Assembly (NCBI GenBank): GCA_015039365.1
Contig: WION01000021.1
Coordinates: 124,001-188,000, forward strand
DNA: 64,000 nt
DNA from: Amanita rubescens
Lineage: Eukaryota; Basidiomycota; Agaricomycetes; Agaricales; Amanitaceae
Direction: 5' to 3'
Below, piece by piece: positions 54,501 to 64,000 of this stretch (positions are counted from its first letter, which is position 1; each line of letters starts with the position of its first letter). The notes under the pieces are model-generated. The model ran no database searches. It was not told the DNA's origin and worked only from the letters and a program-made list of their open reading frames with translations. The translations under genes were made by a program, and so were the position numbers.

Positions 54501-55771
54501 GGGATGCTCTGCAATGCCATGCAACCTTGACAGAACTTGCTGTCCTGGCCTTATATGCGCAATCAGTAGGCAATCCATACATGGGTGCCATTCGTAGCCA
54601 TCAGAAAAACATGCTGGATATGGGTCCATTCCATCAAACAGTATATGAGCATATGAAGTCTGTCATCAGGAACCCAGGGCTTTTGATTGGAAAAGATGTG
54701 TCACATGAGACAGGTGCATTAGATGGACTGCCCTGGCACTCTCCTGATGTAGTTACAGCCATACAGGATATGGAATCAAAGCTCCCTCACCTCAAAGAAT
54801 TACTTGTTAGATTTTTCAAAGGAGCTGCAAAGGGATGGAAGCGTTTCACTTCTGAGTTTACCCCTGGGGGCTTAATTGATGAAGCAACTGCAGAGGAGAA
54901 AGATCTAGCATGGCTCCCAACCACAAATGATGCCAATGAAGGAGCACTTGGATCATTCAGAGTGTTGATGAGAAGACAACCTCAGCTAACTGTGCTTCAT
55001 TACAATGCCCAGGCAATGTTCCATCGCAATGAAACTCAAGCATTCATGGATGCAAAATTCAACACCAGTGAAGACTACAAATTTCTGCATCAGGAAGCCA
55101 GAAAAGTTCAGGGTGTTGATAAAAAAAGGAAGTTTGAAATTATTGAGCATGCTGAGGCCAGAATAGCTCAAAAGCTGGGGGCTAGAAAGGCAAGGCAAGA
55201 CAAGAAACAAGAAAATGCTGCAAGGATTGCTGGTATTGAGCTCATTATGGATAGAGAGGCTGTTGTTAAACTCACTGGAAAGAAACTGAAGGATCAGTTT
55301 AGTGCCTTCAAGACAGCAGGTGCCCCAAACATGGTAAACATGACACAAAGAGACAAGGTTGCAGATCTGAGGCTAGCACTTCAGACAGCCATTGATTTAT
55401 GTCATGAAAACAAATGGAAGCCTTTTGGAGAACAGGAGGACCCAAGTGAAGAGGAAGAAGAGGTGACTGATATCACAGGAATTGAAGGTGATGATAATAA
55501 TGAATGGGAAGATATGATTGAGGAGTGACAGCATAATGGTGTCAGTACAGGCTCCCATGTCATATACTACACTTATATATCTCATATATATGCTGTTTAT
55601 AACTAATTTTACTTATATGGTACTTTGTGTCATGCTATCTGAGGTAGTAGAGGCCAGGAAATCACAATTCTCGAGTGGGTCAAGATTTGTGACACGATCG
55701 GTCACAGGCGTGATGTCACGCTTCCCGCGCGTAACCGAGAATTGCCCACCCCCACTACTAACAGCGTGCAT
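51589..55771 (-). CDS. Metallothionein-like Cys-rich peptide, intron 1 carrying a DNA transposon
   Basis: Three exons can be joined: ATGCACGCT at 55771-55763, 51742-51672 and 51619-51589, giving 36 residues. The peptide starts MHANVDVPISYACACTT and continues with DGNSCKC, GDSCKC and GNSGSC. Seven Cys in C-x-C pairs is the fungal copper metallothionein pattern. The second intron uses a GC donor (AG/GCACGT). The first intron begins GTTAGTAGT and ends ACCGTGCAG; the 3.95 kb transposon sits inside it just after the donor. If the long intron is still spliced, the gene may work; otherwise it is dead. Without the insert the intron would be about 60 nt, normal for this genome. Confidence 0.7.
52032..52310. 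repeat. Long imperfect hairpin in the transposon leader
   Basis: Arms at about 52032-52149 and 52197-52310 are inverted copies (for example AATTCCTACTGAACAG against CTGGTCAGTAGGAATT, and AATAGAACT against AGTTCTATT), with a loop of about 47 bp. It lies between the left end and the transposase start. It may be a nested palindromic element or a functional part of the transposon end. Confidence 0.6.
52494..55528 (+). CDS. Putative transposase with coiled-coil N-terminus, two exons
   Basis: Exon 1 52494-53391 and exon 2 53442-55528, separated by a 50-nt intron (GTCAGTTTCT ... CCTTAG), give 994 residues. Residues about 25-235 are a long Lys/Glu coiled coil. A helical region with SPSRRTVSRALVEG follows, which may be DNA-binding. 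The second part begins MTFSADGTGHRNINYNSRHV and contains FIWAGCGCHKDLNTVKAGY, FPDTSNTRFQSHCDAAG, HATLTELAVLALYAQS and WLPTTNDANEGALGSF. The Asp of SADGT, the HKD of CGCHKDLN and the Glu of NDANEG are candidate catalytic residues by conservation style only. Location inside perfect terminal repeats supports transposase function. The protein ends in an acidic tail. No stop or frameshift, so the element may be active. Confidence 0.75.
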
Positions 55772-56546
55772 TATGACTCGAGTTGGTTTGTGAGGATGAG
55801 AAGATCCAGATACTGGGATGTTTGGTGTTGGAAGGCTGAGGAGCCAGCCTTTTATGCTCGTTTGGCGCCCTGAGGCATTTTCTGGACGAATAAGAAGCGA
55901 GCATCCTTATGGGTAAAAATTGATCTTTATCAGACTGCCAAGCTCCAGCTGCACCGCCAAGTGACATGGGAGTTGTGAGTCAAGCATGTGTAATGAACTG
56001 AAGAATAGGGAAACAAACGGCATTTCTGCCCCTTTTCCCTCCTTTCTTTTCGAGAAAGGTCGCTGACTATCGTTCGGATGATCGGAGATGATCGGCCCTG
56101 GTCCAGAAAATGCCTCAATTCAATCTCGGCAACCTATAGTTGACCGAGCGTTTGATGGGTTACTAATCTGATTTTTTCGAAAATGCCGCATGATGTACGT
56201 GTCCTTTGTTCAATCATCAAGGTATGACATCGTAAAAAGTAATGACAAGAAATAGCAGGTTAGAGCTGGCTAGGCTGAGTTGATCAGTACTGAAACAGCT
56301 CAATATTCGTTCATTAAAAGTTCTAAAAGATATGTAATGTAAGTAAATAGCCGATAGTCTATCCTGATATCGCAAAACCATTCGACTTAAATCAAAATAT
56401 ACCCACCCAAAGTATAGAACATGGTAATCAAATGTTAAGAGGAAAAACGCCTTCCAACGAATCGATTTTATTAAATAAAGCTTGGCCTCAATTGCTCATC
56501 TCCATGTCGTGCAAAGGCCGGTGACGTACAGAGCGTCACTTTTTCT
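55772..56546. promoter_or_regulatory. Metallothionein promoter side and AT-rich spacer
   Basis: Upstream of the metallothionein ATG. No gene is supported. A copper-responsive element was not identified by eye. Confidence 0.3.
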
Positions 56547-57401
56547 TCAGAGGATGAGAGGGGTCGATGTATCGCCGGAAAGGCAGGCAGGAGCACTGCT
56601 GTTGTCGACACCAGGGACATCGTTTGTGGTGGGGTTAGGATTAGAATGATTGCATTCCGTGAGGGGAGCGTCAGGCATTGCTTCCTGAGCCAGCCTCATT
56701 TGCTTCTCCTTGTACCGTTTGGCTGCCCGTTGCTTCTTGGACCTTAGCTTTTTCCTCTGCATTCGAGTTAATGGAGCAGAGGATGAGGGGGTCGAGGCAT
56801 GGCTGGAAGCCGCTGCACCATCGCTGTCGGGACCAGGGGTGTGAACAGGACCGTCAAACATTGCGCTCTCGGCCCCCTCCTTTTGCCGTTTGGCCGTCCG
56901 TTCCTGAGGAGACCTAGAGCGTTTCCTTCGCTTCATCGTTCCATTTAAGGGGGTGGAAGATGGGTCGATGGAGGATAGGTTAGTGGAGGATGGAACGGTT
57001 GGTGCATCGCTGGATAGGCGGGCGGCTAAAGCATCGGTATCGACACCAAGAGTGTCATTCATGGTGCGGTTAGGATCAGAATGGCCAGAATCCGTGTGGC
57101 CCTCACGCATCGCATTGTTGGTCATCTCCATTTCCCGCTCGGCCCTCTCCCTTTGACGTTTGGCCACACGCCGGAGTCTACGTGGCCTGTTCCTCTGTGT
57201 TCCATCTAGCAGGGCAGATAATGAGGGTCGGTAGCTGTCGGCGGCAGACGTGACATCCGCCGTACGGTAACCATCATCCTCATCCTCAAGAACGGTGTCA
57301 CTCAAAACTGTAAATAGGCATCGACGTAAGCATTCCATCCATGAGACAGGTTGAGTCAAGAAAGGGAATGGTGGAATATGTGATTGAGCGTGACTTTCCA
57401 A
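56547..57401 (-). CDS. Low-complexity basic protein with three duplicated units
   Basis: A 284-residue frame, possibly spliced at its start. It contains three related blocks: a basic patch (RRLRRVAKRQRERAERE; RSRSPQERTAKRQKE; KLRSKKQRAAKRYKEKQM). Each is followed by an acidic/polar segment with NPNRTMNDTLGVD-like sequence, so internal duplication is clear. The basic patches resemble nuclear localisation signals or leucine-zipper basic regions, but no zipper follows. I do not recognise the family. No paralogue is present in the window. Confidence 0.5.
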   Translation of the reverse strand: MESHAQSHIPPFPFLTQPVSWMECLRRCLFTVLSDTVLEDEDDGYRTADVTSAADSYRPSLSALLDGTQRNRPRRLRRVAKRQRERAEREMEMTNNAMREGHTDSGHSDPNRTMNDTLGVDTDALAARLSSDAPTVPSSTNLSSIDPSSTPLNGTMKRRKRSRSPQERTAKRQKEGAESAMFDGPVHTPGPDSDGAAASSHASTPSSSAPLTRMQRKKLRSKKQRAAKRYKEKQMRLAQEAMPDAPLTECNHSNPNPTTNDVPGVDNSSAPACLSGDTSTPLIL

Positions 57402-58002
57402 GCAGATGCAGTTATGAACGGATCCAGGAAGACGGCTTGAGAATCACGCCGTGGAATAGTTCAGCAAAACCAGTTCGAGTGACGATGACAAGGTCTGCTT
57501 CAGCAGTCACATCGGCTTGCTTCGCTCATCTCATTGCTCGAAATATGCACTTCTGAGCGTGCCATAGACGGTTGAAGAAAAAAGAATAAAAGGCATAACG
57601 CTCACCATGAGCTATACGTCCCGTATGATCAGGAAATATATAGAAAACAACCATGGCCCGCTGTCCTTTCTATATAGTCAACGGTTCAGCGGAGGCTTCA
57701 CAGGGCAAGACGCAAATGGGAGTTCGAAAAAGAAACTGAGGGCGTGGGGACTGTGACGTCCTGACCGTGACCACATCATTGTGCGACGGCTGCACATTCA
57801 TGGGTGGCGTTGCGATTGCTGGCTGAGCCATTGAATATCGCCAAAATTGAGAGAATCGGTATCTGGGAGTGATAGAAAGCATGTGGCCTCTCGGGCATAG
57901 AAGGCTGTTGTATTTGGCGTCGCAAAAGGCCGCGGCGTCTTGTACTAATGACGTGGCGGCTTAGCCGCTGTCATAAAGTTGGGATGGTGGTGGTCGGCAT
58001 CG
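57402..58002. other. Intergenic, no gene seen
   Basis: Only short frames. It leads into the left arm of the long inverted repeat. Confidence 0.4.
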
Positions 58003-58250
58003 TCGAGAGAGTTGTGCTCAACTATGGCAACAGAACCTGGACAGCTCATTTTTCGACCGCTTACCTCAATTTGCCGGCCGCCGATCTCCGATATCCGTTA
58101 GCCGACCTCCGTTGGCCGACCGCCCACGCCAAATAACGACATGGACAAACATAAGGGTTGTTGCCGAATGTCCACGTCAAAATTCCTTGTACCACTGCGT
58201 GTACCTAATGCAATGGGAGTCGCTACATCATTTATAAAATAAAATCAACA
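58003..58250 (+). repeat. Left arm of a long inverted repeat
   Basis: The arm contains ATGGCAACAGAACCTGGACA and CAATTTGCCGGCCGCCGATC and recurs inverted, with modest divergence, at 59690-59935. The arms are about 245 bp long and 1.44 kb apart. Confidence 0.75.
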
Positions 58251-59689
58251 TTAAATAAGAAACGAGAAAACTACTTAGGATAGAAAGTTGGGTATGAATA
58301 TTACGCGAAAAGTCCGAAAATGAATGGTGTCAAGTTTCTCGACTCGGAGGTGGGCGCGAAGCGGTATAACACTGGTAAGCAGTACGGAAAAAATCATAAC
58401 TAGAGTTTGGTTCGGATATAGTTTCGGAAACAGGTGTTGACCAAGTCGAGGTCAGGAATCAGGCCGGTCAGGATCCAGGCCAGTACCTAGGCAATGTCAG
58501 GAGTGGTCCACAGGTGTACGGGGATGGCTTGGGTGAATTGATTACGTTAGATGGACGTCGCAGCAATATGCGCGGTGAGACGATCCTCGATTCTCCGAGG
58601 CCCAGGGCGACTCATTGTCCAAGTTGTTTAGATCCAGCCCTGAGCCAAGGCAACTGCACGAGTGAACCTAGGGTATACCGAGGCTTACTACCCGTTGATG
58701 AATGGTCGACGGGTTGAGAGCGTGCAACAGGCCCAGTTGTACATATTTGGATAACTTCATCTTAGAACGTCGAGTCACCCCATCTCCAGTGTTACATTGG
58801 GTGATCGGAGAGTGGGTAAGGTCGGACGAGGTCGACGTGGAGACTTGCCGTTTGTGAGTTATGCGTTGCACTTTCACTGTTCCCCACCTCACCATATCCG
58901 AAGTTTAGATCTCAATCGACTAGCATGGGATATAGTTCACTAGCACTGGTGCACGCACAACGTGTGGTTGAAGACTACGAGCCTGTCTTGTAATAGTGAT
59001 GTCCTGCTAGCAAGCAAAGGATGGCGTATGCGGGCTGATCAAGCTATCCGGCGCACGAGTGGAAAACGACAGTGACAGAGAAGGTGCGTTATACCTTGAC
59101 TGACCCTCTTCCTCCTCCGCAGGTCTCAGATCCTCCATTCAGGCTGCCAACGTCCTTGATCCACACCCGGCGACCGTCCACAACCTTATAAACTCCACGT
59201 CGACGCCATCTCCCACCCGATTACAGCCATCAACAACGTCAGGACTCAGGATATTCTTATTGAATCTTTTCGTGACATTCGCGACGAAGATCCAGTTGCC
59301 GAGGCCGAGTCCGAGTCTTGACGTAGCCCGGGATTCCCAAACCATCCGTACATCACAATCCAACCTCGTTCTCCCATTTCATGCTCACATCCTGATCCAA
59401 GTCGAGAAGCTTCAATGACATTCATTTTCGCACAGACCACCATCGTCTAACCAAGGCTCAGAGTCTCCCCTCCTCCCCCTTCTTTAGCATGCGGCTTCGG
59501 CCGATTTCGTGTTCATATATGAGTTTTCTTTTCCTCACCTGTGTAGTGTAGGTTTTTTCCCAGATTATACTTAGTAGTGTAGTTGGCAATACACGCTGCC
59601 GGTTCGCCGGTCTCTTAAAAAAAAAAAAAAAAGACATTCATTTTCAGATTTTTCGCTTAGCCGCACCAAACTTAGTTTTCTCATTTTGT
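58251..59689. mobile_element. Interior of the inverted-repeat element, no transposase
   Basis: About 1.4 kb without a convincing gene. A run of 17 A lies at about 59617-59634. Several short protein-like frames near 59.1-59.4 kb (ENS-VTKRFNKNI-type) are unsupported. Together with the arms this could be a non-autonomous fold-back element, or two inverted copies of a shorter repeat. Confidence 0.4.
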
Positions 59690-59935
59690 AATAGAGTAGA
59701 ATCCATTCTATAAATGATGCAGTGACTCGCATTGCATTAATAAGTACACGCAGAGGCACAAGGAACTTCGACGGGCCCACTCGAACAATCGGCAACGACC
59801 CTTATGTTTGTCCATGTTGTTGTTTGGCGTGGGCGGTCGGCTAACGGAGGTCGGAGATCGGCGGCCGGCAAATTGAGGTAAGCGGTCGAAAAATGAGCTG
59901 TCCAGGTTCTGTTGCCATACTCAACATCAAGGCTC
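59690..59935 (-). repeat. Right arm of the long inverted repeat
   Basis: Inverted counterpart of 58003-58250, with the same GGCAAATTGAGGTAAGCGGT core and the outer CAGGTTCTGTTGCCATA edge. Confidence 0.75.
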
Positions 59936-60224
59936 TGGCATTGCAAAACGCGTAACCGGCTACTACTGTAGCCGGTTCTGAGCTGATGCCGAGAGTTCAG
60001 CTCCGCTCAGCTTCCGATTGGCTCGATGCAAACCGGCTTCAACATGCCGACCCGGCAGACAGCTCGCCGACGACCATTTGTAAAACTTAGGCAAGACGTA
60101 CATGCGCCAGTGGAATGACGGGATCAACGTAACATGCCAAAGGTCAGGGAAAAATGGACGCCCCATAAGTATATCAATACAACGCTCTACTGCCACGTAA
60201 ACACCGCCCTGGGTTTCTTTTGCG
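59936..60224. other. Upstream region of lectin F
   Basis: No gene is seen; includes a small palindromic stretch around GTAACCGGCTAC...GTAGCCGGTT (59952-59977), a perfect-looking short hairpin. Confidence 0.4.
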
Positions 60225-60817
60225 ATGTCAGAACAATACGTAATCCCTCTTTCAAGCGAATTTAAACAAGCCTACCGTATTGTCAATGTTGTGAGAAGTA
60301 CTGTTCTTAGCTTATCCGGGAAAGACCACGCTAACGGTATGCCATCCACCTCGATTGTATGCGCGTGTAACATTTGAATGTAGTCACTGGATGGCCTATG
60401 AATAGCGGGAAAAATCAACAGGTGCGTCAGGTCTATCCTCCCAACTTGGCTTGGAGACGACGATTCTCTAGTGGATCATTGAACCGGCCGGCGACTACCA
60501 CACGATAATAAACGCGCGCTTCGGCACATACCTTGGTTATTCAGGACAGTTCAGGGGCGCCAGCGTTATTTGTGTAGGATTCCCGACACAGTGGGCAATA
60601 GTCCGCGACGAGGAAGATCCTACGTCATTCAGGTGTGGACCAATAATCCCCTGCCAAACGTTATATTGACCCGCTATGCATGTCAAGGTTTCTCATTCCT
60701 GGTCATGATCTTACGCTTGAATTGACTGAGCATGGAAGCCCCACTCGTGGTACACCGGTGGTGATTATGGAACAGAGCCCCGAAAGGAGCCAGACGTGGC
60801 GACTTCTGCAAGCTTAG
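60225..60817 (+). CDS. Ricin-type beta-trefoil lectin (lectin F)
   Basis: ATG 60225 starts MSEQYVIPLSSEFKQAYRIV, a longer leader than its paralogues; exon 1 ends LSGKDHAN. The micro-exon encodes VTGWPMNSGKNQQ, and the third exon starts WIIEPAGDYHTIINARFGTY. The end is FLIPGHDLTLELTEHGSP and RSQTWRLLQA before TAG 60815-60817. Intact splice sites and frame. The paired QxW sites are kept. Tandem with the nonsense-bearing lectin G 500 bp downstream. Confidence 0.75.
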
Positions 60818-61325
60818 CCACATATACGTCGCACGACATCGCGGAGCTGTTGTGTTAAAGATTACAATGTTGCTCTGGTCGGATACTTTGCCAATCTGTG
60901 AACGTTCTCTTGCTAAACCCCCCTCCGTCCCTTAATCTGCATGTATATCTTCCATCTTGCAGTTGCACGCAGGCGTGTTTGCCATATAGGCGGTTGTTAT
61001 CTGGGCTTCGCTCAATGCGGTAGTGCCAAACTAGTGTCCATACTATTACTACAAATCGAGTAACTGCGTCGGCTTCCATCATGCATCATTATTGATATAT
61101 GATTGACAGCTTCCATATGGAGCGCTTGAGCGCTTCTCCGTTGCGCTTTTCATCTCTTGGCGACAGTAACAGGACGTCAAGAACTTCTTTGATATCCCAG
61201 AATTTGTGTGTTCTGGTGCAATATCAACCGAATATACCGCAGACACGAAAATGCTTGAATGTTGGATGCATAGACGTGAACTCATACCACTTGAACTGTC
61301 CAGGCGGTCTTGAGCGCGGTTCACC
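60818..61325. other. Intergenic between lectins F and G
   Basis: No gene is seen; presumably the promoter of lectin G. Confidence 0.35.
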
Positions 61326-61918
61326 ATGGCCTTCCAAGGCACTTACAATATCATTAACGTGGAGAGTGGCACTATTATGGATTAATCTGGGACGGACCAT
61401 GTCAGTAGTGAGTTCTCTCAACTCGGGCATCAAATGTCGTTTGACAGCCAAATCCAGTCATCGGATGGCCTGCTAATGGCGGAGACAATCAACAAGTACA
61501 CTCTGTACCATTCTATTATAGTGATTCACTACCTGACGCATTTGTATAGTGGGACGTTCAGCCGATGGGCAATGGCAACTACTACTCCATAAAGAATGTG
61601 TATTTTGGCACATATCTCGGCTATCGGAAGCTAATCCTGGGTGCTAACGCGATTGGCGTAGAGTTTCCGACTCCATGGGCGCTGTTTCCTGACGAACAAG
61701 ATCCTACCACATACAGGTATCTATTCTCTCTCCACCACATGTTCAACTCTTGTCTGATGTGTGATAATAGGTTCTTCGTTCCCAATTCGGACCTTAATCT
61801 CGAAGTGGCCCGACATGGGAGTGATAAACCTGGTACTCCGATTGTGATTGCTTCTCAAATTCCAGAACCGAACCAGACGTGGCGTTTTCAACGAGTCGAG
61901 ACACGGGAAGGGCTATAA
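61326..61918 (+). pseudogene. Ricin-type lectin (lectin G) with one nonsense codon
   Basis: ATG 61326 gives MAFQGTYNIINVESGTIMD and then TAA at 61383-61385, exactly where the paralogues have Leu in LDLSGTD. After it everything is intact: SGTDHVS, the micro-exon VIGWPANGGDNQQ, WDVQPMGNGNYYSIKNVYFG, FFVPNSDLNLEVARHGSD and NQTWRFQRVETREGL before TAA. All introns keep GT-AG. A single T-to-A-type change of a Leu codon is the simplest explanation, so this is a very young pseudogene, an allele, or a case of read-through. Confidence 0.7.
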
Positions 61919-62146
61919 ACGCTATCGATCGTCGGTGCATATACTTAAATCCCACTCCTCAGAAAACAATGATCTAGATGCCCATTCGCTCGCCAAACTT
62001 TACCCCAAGTATTTCACCAAGTATTCGTACTATTCTACACTTAAATTGTAACATATTAACTAATACATTGTCTTTCAAACGCGCCAATACAGCAGACTGA
62101 TTGATACCTGGCAATTGATACAACGCCGTTTCCAGCGACTGCTTCA
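61919..62146. other. Intergenic, no gene seen
   Basis: The 3' flanks of the lectin G pseudogene and the truncated hydantoinase gene. Confidence 0.35.
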
Positions 62147-64000
62147 TCACCCCTGCAGACAACCCAACACGATACACAACCCTCTTGTTGTAACTACTGC
62201 CCTTGCCTCGGGTGTGACCAAGACAGTCTGTGTATCATCGATCACTACTGATGGCCCGCTCACCTCTGTCCCGACAGGCAGCGTGTTCAACACATAAACT
62301 GGAGTCCTCTCTACCCTTCCAATTTTATCAAAGTACACGCTGCATACCGAGTCAGGGTCGCGGTGAGAAGCAGACCGAATCTGGCTCGAAGCCCGCAGTT
62401 CAGCGAGTTCGGCGTAAATCGAAGGACCAAGCGTATCAAATGTCTTGCCTGTTCCTCGGACCTACTTACAGTCATTAAAGAAGAGTCGTTACAATAATCA
62501 GGAACGGAAGCAGACCTTGATATCATCCACGATGATATTCTTCGTATCCAACAAAAACCCAAATTGGGTTTTATACTCCTTCTTGAATGCGCTCTCAAAG
62601 TCTTCTTCATTCTGTGGCCCTAGAGCCGGAACCACCATCAACGCCGTGTCAGTCCCATCGAATCGCATATTGAGCATTCTCTCAACGTGGACTCTACTCC
62701 CTTCGAATCCCTGCCTCTTCAACTCTGCGCGGACGTTAGATTCGAGTTTATCCAACCTGGAGCGGAGAGACGGGATATTGGTAGGCGTGTAGAACGCCGA
62801 TGATGGCTCTTGCAGTTCGAATGCACTGCGAAAGGACAGTGAGGTTTAATACTTAAAATACGGGAAGAGAGGGAAAACGCACCGATCTGCAAGGTGCAAG
62901 CCGTAGGCAGACAGAATGGAGCTATACCGGTGAATGATAATCGTAGTGATGCCCAACAGCCGTGCGATCTCACAGGCGTGTTGGCCGCCTGCCCCTCCAA
63001 ACGACGCGAGTCTGTTGAGTCCTTGCGTATTAGAATAAAGGTAACAACCAGAAGGGGTAGGATGCCCACATGTGTTTAGAAGTAGCATGTCCCCTTGCTT
63101 CCGTCAATGCACGAATAGGTCTACACATCGTCTCGTTTGCAACTTTGATATATCTGAGCAACAGTGAAAAAATGGTTTTCTAGACTCATCGTGGTAACGG
63201 CATGCATACTTACCCATACACAATTTCATCCAATGTCTTTTTCTCTCCATCGATACTCGCATTAATCTCCTTCGCGAGCTCTTTAAATGCTCGGCGAGTC
63301 GCGTCGACATCCAGAGGCTCTTTTGCAGATTTGCCGAATATCTTGGGGAAGTATTCAGGCAAGAGTCTTCCCAGAAAGAGGTTGGCATCGGTTATAGCCA
63401 GAGGACCGCCTTTGCTGGTTTTCGCGTAAATAAGAAATGGTCCTATAAGAAAAGGCATTGATCACGTACCGGTAACAGACAGGTCCTGGTTCTGCGCCGG
63501 CACTTTCGGGACCTGCTTGGAATAATCCGTTGCGGAAGAAGAGGCGGGACCCTCCGCCCGCCGCGACAGTGTTGATGTCCATTTGGGGCGATTGAATCGT
63601 TACTCCGGCTGTTGTCGTTTCGTACACCAGTTCGTACCGGCCATTGAACCGTGATACATCGGTAGATGTACCGCCAACGTCTAACCTGAAAAGCAAAGAG
63701 GTAAGACAGAGGATAGAGGAAAAGGAAGGTTAAGCATTTTGTTACCCAATGACAGGCCTCCTATCTTCTTTATCCCAACTCGTCAACGCATATCCAACCA
63801 CACCACCTGCAGGTCCGCTCAAAATGCTCTTCAAGCCTGAGAAGTTCTTCAAATCCACCAATCCTCCATCACTACTCATAAATTCGACGCGTGGACTTGC
63901 GACACTCGCATCCTGCAACTTTTCGTCGAAACCCTGGAAAAACCCATCTAGGTAATCTTTCAGAATAGGCGTGAGGTAAGCATCGGCGGTAGAGGAGACG
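62147..64000 (-). CDS. 5-oxoprolinase / hydantoinase A-like, partial (both ends)
   Basis: Spliced minus-strand exons run in from the right edge. They show the ASKHA-fold signatures: [79 protein letters not shown] and [12 protein letters not shown]. The last exons reach [17 protein letters not shown] and TRGLCIVLG before a stop at 62147. Eukaryotic 5-oxoprolinase (ATP-dependent cleavage of 5-oxoproline to glutamate in glutathione turnover) is about 1280 residues with a second, hydantoinase-B-like half. That half is absent here, so the gene is truncated at its 3' end or is a stand-alone HyuA-type protein. The N-terminus is outside the window. Confidence 0.8.

Larger units (their letters stand above)
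51800..55753 (+). mobile_element. Complete DNA transposon in the metallothionein intron
   Basis: Ends are the perfect inverted pair GGGGGTGGGCAATTC (51801-51815) and GAATTGCCCACCCCC (55739-55753). They are flanked by the direct repeat ACTACTAA at 51792-51799 and 55754-55761, an 8-bp target duplication. Subterminal copies of TGTGAC/GTCACA cluster at both ends (51823-51860 and 55688-55718), probable transposase sites. One large spliced gene fills the interior. The 8-bp duplication is shared by hAT and KDZ-type elements; I cannot assign the superfamily. Confidence 0.85.

Noticed and set aside
55772..56118. Short frames upstream of the metallothionein
   Set aside because: Small, overlapping frames on both strands without any recognisable feature.
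58514..58717. 67-codon frame inside the inverted-repeat element
   Set aside because: No motif, no paralogue, no splice support.

Overview
The window reads as a basidiomycete genome, most likely an agaricomycete. Protein-coding genes are broken by many short GT-AG introns of about 45-75 nt. The gene content is typical of mushroom-forming fungi: chromodomain Ty3/gypsy retrotransposons, STAND (NB-ARC) proteins with kinesin-light-chain-like TPR arrays, ricin-type beta-trefoil lectins, fungal HNH proteins, a MYND protein and a MAPR/DAP1 protein. I cannot name the species. The region is accessory and repeat-rich, with a mosaic composition: the STAND genes and the DNA transposon are AT-rich, while most host genes are more balanced.

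Layout. 1-5492: 3' part of a plus-strand Ty3/gypsy chromovirus (element 1: pol, an extra ORF3, 3' LTR). 5493-13284: a minus-strand chromovirus (element 2: 5' LTR, self-priming PBS, gag, -1 frameshift, pol, ORF3). Its 3' end is cut off by element 1, so element 1 is nested in element 2. Element 2 in turn interrupts a STAND-TPR gene, whose remainder runs from 13285 to 16128. 16.8-22.2 kb: a truncated M20 amidohydrolase, two inverted HNH paralogues, a small coiled-coil gene and its broken duplicate. 22.7-29.0 kb: an intact STAND-TPR gene (23757-27868) lying between direct repeats that are decayed copies of a DAP1-like gene. 29-35.9 kb: three lectins, a MYND gene and the intact DAP1-like gene. 36-38.5 kb: inverted repeats, a minisatellite and a MITE-like palindrome. 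39.9-43.5 kb: a third STAND-TPR gene (minus strand) with 14 almost identical TPRs. 44.5-51.3 kb: a divergent kinase-like gene, lectins and lectin relics, a third HNH protein and an SDR. 51.6-55.8 kb: a metallothionein gene whose first intron carries a complete 3.95 kb DNA transposon. 56.5-62 kb: a low-complexity basic protein, a long inverted repeat and two more lectins (one with a nonsense codon). 62.1-64.0 kb: a partial 5-oxoprolinase/hydantoinase A gene entering from the right edge.

Themes. (i) Three related STAND-TPR receptors-in-principle at different stages: intact, intact with homogenised repeats, and killed by nested transposons. (ii) A tandem and dispersed family of ricin-type lectins sharing a micro-exon that splits the QxW motif. 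(iii) Repeated gene death by transposition and segmental duplication. The least explained items are the large extra ORF after pol in both retrotransposons, the short N-terminal beta-type motif of the STAND proteins, and the two-exon transposase family. All splice sites were inferred by eye from consensus sites and reading-frame continuity.
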